A stretch of DNA of 64,000 nucleotides, taken from Glossina fuscipes (Eukaryota > Arthropoda > Insecta > Diptera > Glossinidae). The translations under genes and the position numbers were made by a program. Numbering within the stretch: position 1 is the first letter of the stretch; every line of letters begins with the position of its first letter. Shown piece by piece: positions 1-11,142 of the stretch. The stretch covers positions 883,752 to 947,751 of the forward strand of contig NW_023998454.1 in assembly GCF_014805625.2 (NCBI RefSeq), given 5' to 3'. Under the pieces are notes generated by a model. That model did no database searches and was not told the DNA's origin. It saw only the letters and a list, made by a program, of their open reading frames with translations.

Positions 1-13
1 CGCTACTCTCACA

Positions 14-212
14 AGAGCAAGCATAGATCCCGCAAAATCATACGATTCTGCCTGTACTTGCAAAAGCAAGCAAAGGTACCGCAAAATCATACGATTTTGC
101 CTGTACTTGTAAGTAAGGAGATCAGAAAAGAACAAAATACACACATATACCGCAAGATCATGCGATTTATTAGCGGTACCACAAAATCGCATGATTTTGT
201 CTAACGGCATGC
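14..212. repeat. Tandem and inverted repeats with a GCAAAATC dyad
   Basis: Two direct repeats of about 47 bp (14-60 and 63-109) each contain the near-palindrome GCAAAATCATACGATTTTGC (the first with one change), an 8-bp stem around a 4-nt loop, followed by CTGTACTTG. A third, weaker dyad lies at about 150-178, inside a larger inverted pair formed by ACCGC and GCGGT. A fourth copy at about 176-203 has the core order reversed (AAAATCGCATGATTTTG). The array may continue off the left edge. No function is assigned; it could be a short satellite or a transposon terminal region. Confidence 0.7.
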
Positions 213-306
213 CGTTATTCCGCCGCTTGCGGTTGATACAGACCGACAGACACCCTACCCGAGGTTTGTTCGCGGCCGTTACAGCTGTTAAAGTTGTCGC
301 AAATAA

Positions 307-696
307 TTAATGGGGGGGAAAAACGGAGATTAAATTGTAGAGTTCTTGCTGAGAAAACGATTGCGAAGGTGGAATATAGAGCGAAAGCACTGTACATTTT
401 ATATTTAACATTATTTGTATGGCTACGGCTTGTATATTTGAGCTTAAATTTATGCGTTTGTGAGGTATATTTGATTTTATAAAAACACCTACTCCTTTTT
501 TTGAATATGAACTTTGATCAGCATTCGTGAAGTATCCAGTATATGATTTGGGTGTAATAGGATTAAAAGAGCTTCTACAATGGGTTTCTTGAAGCGATAA
601 AAAGGTTGGATTAAAATCACTTATGAGTGTACGGAGTTCATCAAAATTATTAATAAGTCCCTTAATTTTAAAAACTTTATTTAATTGTAATGACAT
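307..696 (-). pseudogene. I-clade LINE ORF2 N-terminus (AP endonuclease), truncated
   Basis: This 129-codon frame starts about 20 bp after ORF1 ends, as expected for ORF2. It has the QET motif (Q36-E37-T38) whose Glu is a metal ligand in APE-type endonucleases, and the context LRTLISDFNPTFLSLQETH is typical. The family enzyme nicks target DNA to prime reverse transcription. The frame is lost near 307, and the next conserved block (a GDFN equivalent, read as CDNFN) lies in another frame at about 290-330. Beyond that no endonuclease residues are recognisable. It is a fragment and cannot be functional. Confidence 0.75.
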
Positions 697-717
697 GTAA
701 GCAGAGTGGAGGGAGGG

Positions 718-1703
718 TTAAGTTGACATGTCAGCGTCTCCGTCGAGAAGGTCGCTATAGGAATTTTTCGTGAATGATATATTCTTACCAGCAGAATAAT
801 CTATACTTAGGTGATTTGGTACATTTGAAACGCAACGAGTTGGTGAATAACGAGCACGTGAATAATTTGAAATTGAAGGTTGATTAATGGATGAAAGAAT
901 GGATTCATTATCACATGTGATTTGTTGAGTAAAGGTGAGAGCTGGAGATTCTGGAGAATTTGGTATATTAGATTTTAGCATATGTGTTGTTGTTTTAATT
1001 TTTTCAATATTTGGTGTTGCTTTGGTTTTTCAATATTGTCTTTGGCGGATGATGGAACTGGTTTCGCAATATAATATTTGGTTAATGGTGGAACAGGTTT
1101 TTCATTGGAAGGAGTTGGAGGCTTATTAAGCTCGTTTTGCGAGGCAACAGCAGCGTAGGTATTACTTTTGCCAATTCCATGGGCTACAGATGGATTTCTT
1201 TCCCGGTATATGCGTCGCGGTTCGCCCATGCCACAGTAATTTTCTGTTTTGATTTTTAGTATTTCACGTATCTGTACAAAACTTGAGCATTGTTTGTCTA
1301 ACGCTGAGTGTTGATCATTGCAATGTATGCAGAAACTACAGGTACAGCTTTCAGCATGTGGAGGATGACCACAGTTAGCACAAGATGCAGCACAAGATGC
1401 AGCACTAGTGCATCTTTTTGCCGTATGACCCAGGCATTGGCAATTTTTACACCTCACTGAAATAGCACATAGATTAGCTAAAGATTTGGCCTTTATGAGC
1501 TTTTCGGTTGCGCGCGGGTTCCCAGCGAGGACCAGTAAATTCCCATCGCGTAGAATCGAGATGGAGTCGATGCATGTTGTAATGCTATCTAAAGCTTTTT
1601 TTATAGCAAAAGAGCTAATTTGGGAAATTGTTATTCTAGCATCGGTTGAAGAAATAACAATATATTTTTTATCAATAGGAGTTATATCACTGATTGGCAA
1701 CAC
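718..1703 (-). pseudogene. I-clade LINE ORF1 (gag-like, CCHC knuckles), frameshifted
   Basis: The first frame (1703 down to 975, 242 aa) resembles the nucleocapsid-like ORF1 protein of I-clade LINEs, which coats element RNA. Residues 1-80 hold a fold typical of these proteins, including a segment reading SISILRDGNLLVLAGNPRAT. Three knuckles follow: C85-C88-H93-C98 (perfect CX2CX4HX4C), C108-C111-H116-C120, and C125-C128-H132-C139. The tail is rich in Pro and Lys. The frame ends at a stop near 975, and the protein continues in another frame from 981 to 718 (87 codons), showing a frameshift at about 975-981. The true start probably lies upstream of 1703, because related sequence continues in a broken frame toward 1740. 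Function is known for the family only; this copy is dead. Confidence 0.75.
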
Positions 1704-2207
1704 CGGAAAATCGGAATTTTTACTTTTTTTTCTTTGGGGGATGTGTCACCTAATAGATGAAATCTATTCGAGTTTTTATCTGGCGGCCATTATGCCTTAT
1801 TGTTGTCTATTGTTTATTATTTGTGAAATAACCACTCACTTGAAAAGGTTTGGGAAACTACTGAATAAAATGTCAGATGTTTTTAATTTTTTTTTTATGT
1901 ATTTAAAGGAAAACACATACGGTATCCGCGATGAACAGTTTTCGCAATAAACACACAAAAAGTTCAATAAATTTTAATAAGTTTGAAAACTTTTCAAAAC
2001 GTATAACGCAATAAAGAAATTAAATAGAAGAATAAATTGCAAAAATTTTTTCACAAAGAGAAAAATATGACTACAGCGCTTGAACGCTACTTTAATATTT
2101 AGTGTTTTAGTTCGAAATTCGCACAGGATATTTAGTTTAATGTCGCTTAAGACAACAGCTGCAGCAGAACCATATAAAGCACATCCAACTGCTACGATTT
2201 TTTTCCA

Positions 2208-2280
2208 CCACTTATTCTCATTTAACAGTAAGTATTTCATTTTTTTCTCCCACTTATTCTCATTTAACAGAAAGTATTAT
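2208..2280. repeat. Two-copy direct repeat, about 42 bp period
   Basis: The core CACTTATTCTCATTTAACAG occurs twice, at about 2211 and 2253, each followed by a near-identical AAGTATT and a T-rich spacer. Confidence 0.75.
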
Positions 2281-3680
2281 GTTTTATTTCTTTACGGTTT
2301 ATTCTTCATTTTGTGTGGAAGAGAAACTTACTTAAAGCTTACTTAGAATTACAATATTTATAACAATATGCATATGGAATAATAATAACAGTATAATGTA
2401 TAATATATATAACACAATAATGTAATAATACCTAAAACCCCCGCACAACCTATTATTAACATTCAATACATGTTGATGCATTACGTTACAAAATTTTTTA
2501 ATAGTACAATATAATAATAATATAAATAAATATCTTATTATTTGTCTTTAATTAATAATAGCTAATTCTAAAATAAATTAATTAAAGTAATTGCAAATAA
2601 AATAAATAAATAAATTTTTTTCATACATTAACATAGATCATTTAACAACATTTTAGAATAACATTTTCCACTTTAAATAATACGCTAATAACAATAAATA
2701 AATAAGAGTTCTACATAAAAATCTCAAAAAGTATTAATAACTTAATTCATATAAATACTTAAATAATCACAAAATACTTAATAAATCAATTATCACGTTT
2801 TTCCTGAATCCCAATATAATTTAGCAGTATATGTAATATATACCTCAATCAACTTTGAGATATCCTTGAACTTGGCGTCTTCCGAGTATACCTACAAACT
2901 GCTACGCGATGATTCTTTAAAAAGTGCACTAAACTAAGTTTTAATGGCAACAAATCAGTACGCATGCCAATGCAATTGTGTGGACCGGAGCCGAAAGGTA
3001 GATAATTTAAAGTATGACGAAGTTGTTTACTTTCTGCAGAGAAACGTTCAGGATCACGACATTCTGGGTTTTTCTATTACTATAATGAAAAAAAAATGCT
3101 TAGAAAACTTTTAATTGGATGATTAAATAAAATACCTGTTTTGTAACAATATTGTGAAAGAAATTTCAAATAATAAAAATAAATAAATTATTAAGAGTGT
3201 TTGTTTATATTATTGGTTTGGTTTGGCTTTGGCATTTGAATGTATTCATAAATATCCTCTACTATGAAAAATATCCCCGACATGCCAACTATTTCATAAA
3301 TGTTTATATTCGTAAATATCCCAGCCAATGCAATTGTGTACATGTTTATATACATGAATAATAAAAATATAATAAAAATGTCCCAACTTTCAAATATGTA
3401 AAGAAAAACACAAGAAATTTTCTGATTTTGACTGTGTTGGCCTTTATTCTCAAAAGTTTTGTATGATAGTTTTGTCTCTGTTCTGCATACATGTTCTATA
3501 TGCAAGTATATTACAGCGTGTCCCGAAAAGTTTTTTTTACACGTACTCGTTTTCTTATTTACAACCGGTCAATATTTAGTAAAATATTTCATTATATATA
3601 CAAAAGATTTTTGTGCAAATCAATATATATTGATTAAATTTTATTTAAGACATCTTTTTAGATAGTTATGTATATCCGCA

Positions 3681-3815
3681 TACGGTTGTGCCCGGTTTTT
3701 ATCAATTTAAAAACAATCATTTGGTTGCGCCCCTGGCTTTTATCAATTTATAAACAACCATTTGGTTGCGCTCCGGTTTTTACCAATTCATAAACAACCA
3801 TTTGGTTGTGCACAG
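3681..3815. repeat. Minisatellite, about 45-bp unit, three to four copies
   Basis: The unit contains ATTTGGTTGCGC followed by a CCxGGxTTTTATCAATTTA-like segment and AAACAACC. Three good copies and a partial first copy are present, and they differ by scattered substitutions, so the array is old. Confidence 0.85.
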
Positions 3816-4924
3816 GTTTATTTTTCTGGTCGAGACACTTTGTCAATTACGGGGACCTACAAACTGGCTTGTTGTTGCTTTTTTCTTTTGCAGTCCGTGG
3901 AATCTGCTAAGTACGGGTATGTCCCATTGTTTGTGTTTGTTTCTGTTCCTCAATCTACGAAATATTAAAATACAATCCAGAAACGGCGCACTTGCATAAA
4001 TTATGATCAAATTACTTTCGCTGAGCGGAGGAATAATCTTCATTAAATTCGGCATTTCGAGAAGTATTTACGATCTTAAAATTATTATTTTCACTTCCTT
4101 AAAATCAGCGCATCTACATTTACAATACTTCGTCGTAAACCCGAAAAAGGCAAAAAAGATTGAGCTCAGAAAAATAATAACAACTCTTGACTCTTATTTT
4201 ACGTTTTCTTTAGGCGAATGAAAAGACAGTTGTTTTAGAACAACAACAAAAATATTCGGCGCGAGACTTAGTATGTGGTGATTAACTTCATTCAGTGTGA
4301 TTAACTTCATAATCTTGTCCAGGGTATAACTACAAGAAGGTGTCCATTTGATTTTATGCTTTTCATCTTTATATCGATAATCGATATTGAATACGAAAGT
4401 AAAGTCTCTTCCAAAACAATATTTAAATATCGCAGTGAATTGGTTGTTTGACAAATCAGATTAAAATTGCATTCCGGTAGAATCTCATGAATTTCTGTAC
4501 GTAATTTTTCCAGTAATCGTGTAACGGAAGGCTCTTGTAGATGAAGATGTTTCCAAACCAGAAAAACACCTGGGCCACTAGAGAGTCGTTGAGTGATACT
4601 TCTAAGAGTAAAATTTACTTTGCTGTACATTCCTTAGGTGGACGCAGGCCCTAAATATAGACAATATATACAATGGTGTAGAGTTGGTACTTTGCGTTCG
4701 AAACGGATGCATACATCTAAGTGTCCACTTCAGTGAGATGTCATAGTAAAAAGACGGGTAACTCCATAGCAGTTAAATGTATTAACATGAATCTCGATGC
4801 AGATGCTAACAAATAGTTCCACGACAAAAATTTTCCAAGATATGTGAACACGTGGTGGAAAAAAAGAAATCTTTGCCCATCGTTTATAAACGCTCCAAGA
4901 TTAGCCGCTTTGAGAATAAGCATA

Positions 4925-5132
4925 TATTCGTTCTCATTTGTTTTGCATGTATTGTGTCGATTTATAAAATAGGTGTATATTCGTTCTCATTTGTTTTGCA
5001 TGTATTGTGCCGATTTATAAAATAGGTGTATATTCGTTCTCATTTGTTATGCATGTATTGTGCCGATTTATAAAATAAGTGTATATTCGTTCTCATTTGT
5101 TATGCATGTATTGTGCCGATTTATAAAATATG
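4925..5132. repeat. Minisatellite, about 52-53 bp unit, four copies
   Basis: Four tandem copies begin TATTCGTTCTCATTTGTT and end ATTTATAAAATA. Copies 1-2 have TTTTGCATG where copies 3-4 have TTATGCATG, and copy 1 alone has TGTGTCG instead of TGTGCCG. The variants are ordered along the array, which suggests recent stepwise duplication. Confidence 0.9.
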
Positions 5133-5859
5133 CTTATCATCTATAACATAACATCTATAACAGAACATATAAACTTACTCTGTATGTTTCCCAAATGAAG
5201 ATACATTTTACTATCTACTTAAAAATAAAACAAATATCGTGGACACCACAATGTGGTGGATTCATATTTTTCCCAACAATACCATCGATGTGTGCTTGGA
5301 GAATGAGTATCTTAACTATAAACTAATTAATTAATTAATTTAGAAAAATTAATTAATTGATTTTTTCTTAACAAAAGGTGCAAGGTAAATATTAACCTAT
5401 TCACTTTTTCATAGCTAAAGCATCGGGCTTTAAAGATTCTAATGGTGATGGGTGTTTCGGGCTCAGCCGAATATGGCGTTCTTGGTTGTTAAAGAAACAA
5501 CATTGAACTTACTTTAAAAATTTTAAAAGTTGCTAAAAATAAAATTCTTTTACTTGAAGTAAAGTCTACTCATCACGAAAATCTGAAAGTGTTTAGAGTA
5601 TTCAGCAAATTGATGCAGAAAATTAGATCAAAGAGATTAACAACGTTGCATATTGCCAGCCGAGTAATTCATAACAACCTTCTGTTTTTATTGTAACTAC
5701 CGAGTTGTGTATACTCATTGCTTAGTAAATATAGCAGTACAACACAAAATGTCACTCCTGATATCAGCGTGGAAGAAAGATGAAATTAATTCGAACTAAA
5801 AATAATCGAAAATTTAATCTACATTCAGCTGAATCAAAGATAAAAAATGTACTTATTTT

Positions 5860-7660
5860 TATGAGTTTGAAAGTTTTCCAGCTTTCACTGAAACCTGGTT
5901 TAAGCCTGATTTACACTTATCGGTACCTCTTCATAATTTATTCCAAATTTTCAGAATGGATCGATTAGATGGCACTGGTGGTGGCGTTTTAATTGCCATA
6001 TCTGATGCAGTCCCGTCCTATTCATTTGAATTTCCTACTCCTCCTGACCTTATATTTATGGCCATTTGACCGAAAATTGCCAATAAATAGTTGCTCCTAT
6101 ATTTCCTCGAATACGAATATCTTTATTTATAAGAAACATGCTACCCTCAATTGTGATGTGATGTGGCTGAAAAGGCTAAGCCTACTGATTTAGTTGTAGC
6201 GTTTGGGGACGTCAATTTGCCAAAACTCATTTGGTGGTATAGTGATAGTGGCTGGTCCCCACTTAAACATCTGGTAGAGTTATAACGTTTTTCAATTAAG
6301 TATTTGATCCTAATTTACTTCAATGCAACCGTACTCTGAACATTACAGGCATGATGGTCCACTGAATCATTCCAATGTGTCAGATCAAACTTCCTCAAAT
6401 AAACATTATGATTTTAATAAAATAATAGTTTACTGCTTACATCTCATCTTTCACATATTATGCTCGATTTTTCTGTTAAGACCATTGAAACCCTTCTATC
6501 ATCGTTCTTTAGTTAGTTAAACCTAGCTATTTTCGCATCCGCTTCGACCAAGCTAGTGCCCACCATGGTTTAACAAGAGTATTAAATATTACAAAAATAG
6601 AAAAAATAAACTTTTCCAAAATTTATGAAAAATAATTTAGCTTATGACTATTTCGCCTATTCTTCTGCAAGGTATCAATTTAACTGCAAGGTTATTCCAG
6701 AAACTTTCAGTTGATAAAGTCCTCATTGTTTGTCAATCCTAAATATTTTTTTAAGTTTGCTAAGTTTAAAAGGAAAATCTTCTTATGTCTTTCGCATGTT
6801 TCTTGATATAGTTTCGAGTCCTCTGATAATATTGAAACTTTATTATTATTATTATTATTATTATTATAAATTTAGCCAGAGAATAAATTCTAAGACTAAG
6901 GTTTTAAAGAGCTAGCATCTAAGGCTTTCGGCTTTATTAAAAACTCTACCGCACTTGAGATTTGAACCCACGACAATTGACTTGAAAGTCGAGACTCTTG
7001 CCTACTCGGTCACTCAGGCGGACATATTGAAAACTTTAAATTGCTTTTCTGAATACTTCTTGCGAAATTTTTCAACTTCTGATTCCGATTTAAGTGTCTA
7101 TTTCTAACTTGGTGATTTCTGAAACCGACGTTTTACGTGGGTTGAGTTGGCCTTTGGTTTCTGTTATCCTTACCACCACGGAAGAAACGCAGATTTATTA
7201 GTATCTCCTTCTTAATAAAGTTAATAAGCAGTGCAATATATTATTCTTATTCTTAGATTATTCTCATATCACATTATTTGATGAGATAAGCTTTAATGTC
7301 CCTAATCGTCTCTCTGAGCACTTGTCAATGTAAATACAATTATGACGTGTATAATCCGTTCAGACTTGTTTGCAGAAACCTAAATGATGTCAATTAATCA
7401 AAATATCGGGCTCTCTGTTATCCGATGCTAAACTTTTGCATGTTTGCAAGGACTTAGGGACTCACTTGCAAGTTGCATCTGTACTGATTGTGGGTCTGCT
7501 CATGTGCAAGTTTCTTTTTCATTTGCTTCTTTTTATATACTTTGTACTAGTTTTTAATAATAATTGTATAAGATTTAGGAATTAATTGAATTCAGCTGTT
7601 AAAATTAATTTAGCTGAGTGTCATGCTGAGTAAGTAAATAAATAAACAAATAGTAATAAA
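5860..7660 (+). mobile_element. Old, decayed LINE-A copy (interrupted by a SINE)
   Basis: Broken frames match the LINE-A copy at 35.5-38.35 kb. The endonuclease region shows FTETWFKPDLH at about 5890-5930, GGGVLIAISDAVPS at about 5970-6010 and a DLVVAFGDVNLPKL block at about 6185-6225. The linker and pre-RT region (SHVS.NS.ESSDN) lies at about 6780-6840 and resumes after the nested SINE at about 7038. A large internal deletion removes nearly all of the RT. The 3' tail (about 7315-7660) still aligns with the conserved LINE-A tail and ends in AAATAAATAAA. Many stops and indels make it clearly older than the other LINE-A copies. Confidence 0.75.
6840..7023 (-). mobile_element. tRNA-derived SINE with (TAA)n tail, complete, nested in LINE-A
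   Basis: On the minus strand the element begins with a tRNA-like head. The A box TGACCGAGTAGG (plus coordinates 7001-7012) matches the Pol III consensus at 11 of 12 positions, and the B box GGTTCAAATCT (6958-6968) fits GWTCRANNC exactly; the spacing of about 31 nt is normal. A roughly 90-bp body follows and resembles the 3' end of the I-clade LINE at 58.88-58.98 kb, then a (TAA)n tail. It is flanked by a target-site duplication of 13-14 bp, ATATTGAAACTTT at 6829-6841 and ATATTGAAAACTTT at 7024-7037. Length is about 184 bp. The parent tRNA was not identified. Confidence 0.85.
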
Positions 7661-7982
7661 CACTATTATTGACTTATCTTTTATTTTATTATGTCTATTT
7701 CATTCTTAAATAAAGTCAAAAAGAAAAATCTAAATACGCTTTAGTTTCGACGTTTGCATCAATGTGATAATAACAATCCATTTGAATCGATTAAGAAAAC
7801 GGAAGTTTGTCTTTCGATGTGTTTATTTTATATCGTTGACGCTCTCTTGTTTTCCCCCGATCATACATTGTGTTTGCTTTTGCTCTTATGTCCAGATTAG
7901 CGTAACATCTGGTTTCGTTCTTCATAAATAAATAGAAAATGTTAACATAAAAGTGACTTCGGATGCTTTTAAAGAATGAAAT

Positions 7983-8115
7983 TTATTATTATTATATTTT
8001 TCTAGACTAATGAAATAAATTCTTAGAGTAAATAGAAAGCTTTCAGCACTAGCATAGGCTATCATCTTTGTCGCAGGAAAGAGAATTAGCTATTGACCCT
8101 GCTACTTTCAATATA
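7983..8115 (-). mobile_element. SINE, second subfamily, 5'-truncated
   Basis: On the minus strand it has a degenerate B-box-like GGGTCAATAGC, a short head, the segment GATAGCCTATGCTAGTGCT, then AAGAATTTATTTCATTAG and a (TAATAA)n tail. The last 50 bp are almost the same as the I-clade LINE 3' end at about 58.93-58.98 kb. Its head resembles that of the 26.9 kb SINE more than that of the 6.84 kb one. No clear target-site duplication was found and the head boundary is approximate. Confidence 0.65.
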
Positions 8116-8154
8116 GTAATGTATTGTATTAATATTGCATTCTGTTGTTGATTT

Positions 8155-11142
8155 CAGGAGATTTATTTATTTATTTATTTTAATTCTACTTATACATGAA
8201 ACTCAACTACTCAACTCGAGTTCAATTGGCACTTAAAGCAAAACTTATATTAAATTAATAATAAAACTTAGTATAAGTGCAATAAAATAAATAAGAAGGA
8301 AAAAAAAGAAAAAAAGCGTGTACACAACCAGCATAGAGCCACACTTACAACCGGTGCAGGACCAAATTTCAAATGAACCCCTAAGCCATCGCAAACATGC
8401 ATAAGCCTGGCAACCGATAATACTTAACAACAATTCATTTTCCAATCGTGACGACTTTTAAGGATAAAAGCTAGTTTAAGCAATACATCGCGCGTATTAA
8501 GCAATGTTGCTTTAATGGACTTTAAAGATTCCAAAAACGAGAATAAGTGATAGACGTCAGTTAGGTTCTTGCAAACTACTCTGAGCGGATTAAACAGCTC
8601 ATAATTATATTTACATTGGCTAAGCTTAACCAAGACAAAGTATCTAGAGAAGCGGTTAGGGACATTAAAGCTTATTTCACCAAGTAATCAAGGCGAGTCA
8701 ATCGCACCATTTATTACTTTGATTACAAAGCAAACGCCAAGAACAAACCTATGTTTCTCACGAGGCGGTAAGGACAGCAGAAGCAACCTATTTTCATAGG
8801 GAGGAAGAGAGGCAATCGGATCCCAATCCAAATTTCTAAGAGCAAACAGCAAGAATTGTTTTTGAACAGATTCAATTGAATCTACATAGCACCTATATGA
8901 AGGAGACCACACAATAGACGCTTACTCGAGTATGGGTCTAACCAAACACATATACAGCCTTTTCGTAATGTAGGGATCATCAAGCTCTTTGGACCACCTT
9001 TTTATAAAACCAAGCGCGGACCTAGCTTTGCTTATCGAGAGCTTAATATGCAAGTTGAAATGTAACCTATGGTCAAATTGAACGCCTAAATCCGTGATCG
9101 AATCGACGTCCTCCAACTTATACGAATCTATGAAATACTGAGTAATGAATGACTTTCTTCTTGGGAAAGAAAGCTTCTTACATTTACTCAGATTTAGTTT
9201 CGAAGATTCAAAGAGCACCATGCAACAAAATTATCTAAGCCACCTTGAAGCTGATGTGATTGCGAGTCAACAGAGAAGGAGGAAATCAGTCTGGAATTAA
9301 CCATCGGTGGGAGATCGTTAACGTATAAATTAAATAAAATGGGACCTAAGTGACTTCCTTGAGGTACGCCAGACATAACGGGGAATTCATCCGAGGTGAT
9401 GAAGTTAAACAAAACTCTGAAGGATCTATTGTGCAGATAAGGGCTTATCCATTTCACTAAGTAGAAAGGGAAGCCAGAGGCTTGGAGTTTAAAGATAAGT
9501 AAGTTATGGTTAACCATATCAAATGCTTTGCTTAAATCAGTGTATATCATATCTGTGCGAGAGCCACTAGAAAAAGCCTTGAAAACATGACAAGTAAACC
9601 CTAAAAATTTAGTGACTGTAGATCGCCCTTTCCAAAGGCCAAATGCTGAGTCACAATACGCTCAAATAACTTAGGCAAGACACTCAACTTGGCTATGTTT
9701 CTGTAGTTCTCAACAAATTGTCTACTTCTACTCTTGTGGATAGGAATAAGGAAACTACTCTTCCAACACGAAGGGAAAACACCTAAATTCAAGGACAGGT
9801 TAAAATTCTTTGAGATCACACCACATAACTCGACAGCGCAAGATTTAAGTACACATGATGGAATTCCACCAGGTCCTGGCGCACAACAATATTTTAGAGA
9901 ACTCAACCCATTAAATATGTCATCTTCCGAAATTACCAAGTTAGGAATTGAGACAGAGTTAGTTATAGGATAAGGGTAGTTTGCTGATAAAAAGAAATTA
10001 GCAATCGAAAAGTTTCGTCGGAAATACTCAGCAAAGAGATTTGCGCTTTCAAAATCATCCGAGGAATCAGAGCCATTAAAAGAAACATGAGAGGGATATG
10101 TGGATATTTTTCTTTTAGAGTTAATAAATTTAAAAAAGAATTTAGGATTAGCAAACAGAGAGGATTTAATGAACTGAAGGTATCTGCAGTAATAATGGTG
10201 GTTGAGGGAGTTAAATCTATGCCTCGCCACCGAGTAAGCGGAATAGTCGAGCGCAGAGCCACTTTTCGAATATTTTTTGAATAGCGAGTTTTTTCTATTC
10301 TTGTGATATTTAATTGTCTTATTATACCACGGGGGACACCTGCTTCGAGGTCGACACTGCTTGATCGGAACAGATGCAGCAATAGCTAGATTTAATGTAT
10401 TGTAAAACGATGACAATAAGCTTTGAATACTACCGGTTGAGAAATCAAGCGTCAGATTTGAAAGACGATGTTTTAGTAACACAATATTGATTTTATGAAA
10501 ATCATAACATTTATTTAAAAAAGTGTGATTTGGCACATTAAGGCATTTCAACGAACCATCATTCGTATGATGAAAGGAAATGCATAATGATAAGGATCCT
10601 CTGGTAAACTAAAAGGTGGACAATGATTTACGTTAATCTCAGAAAAATTGGCAAAGCAGAGATCAAGCTATCTACCATTACAATTCGGGATATGGTTATA
10701 TTGAAGCAAATTATGATCAAACAATTCACTAAAGAACACAACAGCCCTATCAGATGTTGAAGTAGGAACCAAACAGCCAGAATTATCACTGTTACACCAA
10801 GTGACTTGAGGCAAGTTGAAGTCACCCAATGCAACGACCAAATCGGTGGGTCTAGACAGCTTGGCCACTTCACAAATGAGGGCAGAGTGTTTCTTGTAAA
10901 TGGAGATATCAGAATTTGGGGGAGTATAATGGCAGGTTATAAATAGATGTTTATTAGGCATTTTCGCACGAATGGCGATAAATTCAACGTCAGGAGAAGT
11001 GGGAAATTCAATTATATTGAACGGGACTGACGCAGATATGGCAATTAATACACCACCACCAATGCGATTCACTCGATCCTTTCTGAAGACTTGGAAAGAA
11101 TTATGAAAAAGTTCTGACGAACGAAGATCGGGTTGTGGCCAA
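8155..11142 (-). mobile_element. LINE-A copy 1 (CR1/Jockey-group-like non-LTR retrotransposon), 5'-truncated
   Basis: Read on the minus strand this is nearly identical to the copy at 35.5-38.35 kb. It starts inside the endonuclease domain at about 11142 (the TWLKPDL region), where similarity to copy 2 stops abruptly, continues through endonuclease and RT, and ends with the conserved 3' tail and a (TAAA)n tract at 8161-8181. 5' truncation with an A-rich simple-repeat tail is the usual product of target-primed reverse transcription. No RNase H domain is present. The clade is inferred from domain order and motifs only. Confidence 0.9.
8425..11072 (-). pseudogene. LINE-A ORF2 (endonuclease-reverse transcriptase), broken
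   Basis: The protein would nick target DNA and reverse-transcribe the element RNA. The endonuclease C-terminal part is open from 11072 to about 10668 and includes DLVVALGDFNLPQVTW with the GDFN motif. The pre-RT and early RT region runs from 10551 to 9601 in one 316-codon frame (PGPGGIPSCVLKS, FLIPIHKSRS). The next RT block (9550-9194) has TDLSKAFDMVNHNLL and GVPQGSHLGPILFNLY. Compared with copy 2, two small deletions are visible: one near 9640 removes the HQHGFRKGRS region and one near 9290 removes the YADD catalytic motif, so the RT is inactive. Downstream (9221-8425) the thumb and C-terminal part survive in pieces, including about 420 bp that copy 2 lacks. Confidence 0.85.

Larger units (their letters stand above)
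270..1960 (-). mobile_element. I-clade LINE fragment: 5' half (ORF1 gag and start of ORF2 endonuclease)
   Basis: Read on the minus strand, a nucleic-acid-binding ORF1 with three cysteine-histidine knuckles is followed after about 20 bp by an ORF2 that begins with an AP-type endonuclease. This order is that of I-factor-like non-LTR retrotransposons. Similarity stops within the endonuclease, near the GDFN-like motif at about 305-330, so reverse transcriptase and RNase H are absent. The 5' end of the insertion is not defined and was set where coding similarity fades. It may belong to the same family as the LINE 3' end at 57.65-58.98 kb, but the two do not overlap, so this cannot be tested here. 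Confidence 0.75.
1960..5770. other. Gene-free AT-rich stretch with minisatellites
   Basis: No coding similarity was recognised on either strand. The short open frames here are low-complexity Phe/Ile/Tyr-rich chance frames. From about 2340 to 2800 the sequence is almost pure A/T. The only structured elements are the three tandem repeats listed separately at 2208-2280, 3681-3815 and 4925-5132. Confidence 0.6.

Noticed and set aside
1..212. A CRISPR-like or bacterial operator array
   Set aside because: The context is insect genomic DNA with no cas genes, the repeats are imperfect and the spacing is irregular.
1486..1950. 154-codon plus-strand frame opposite the LINE ORF1
   Set aside because: It is the antisense of the I-clade gag frame on the minus strand and has no motif of its own.
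6951..7023. A functional tRNA gene on the minus strand
   Set aside because: A and B boxes are present, but no proper anticodon stem and acceptor pairing can be drawn, and the sequence runs into a SINE body with (TAA)n tail.
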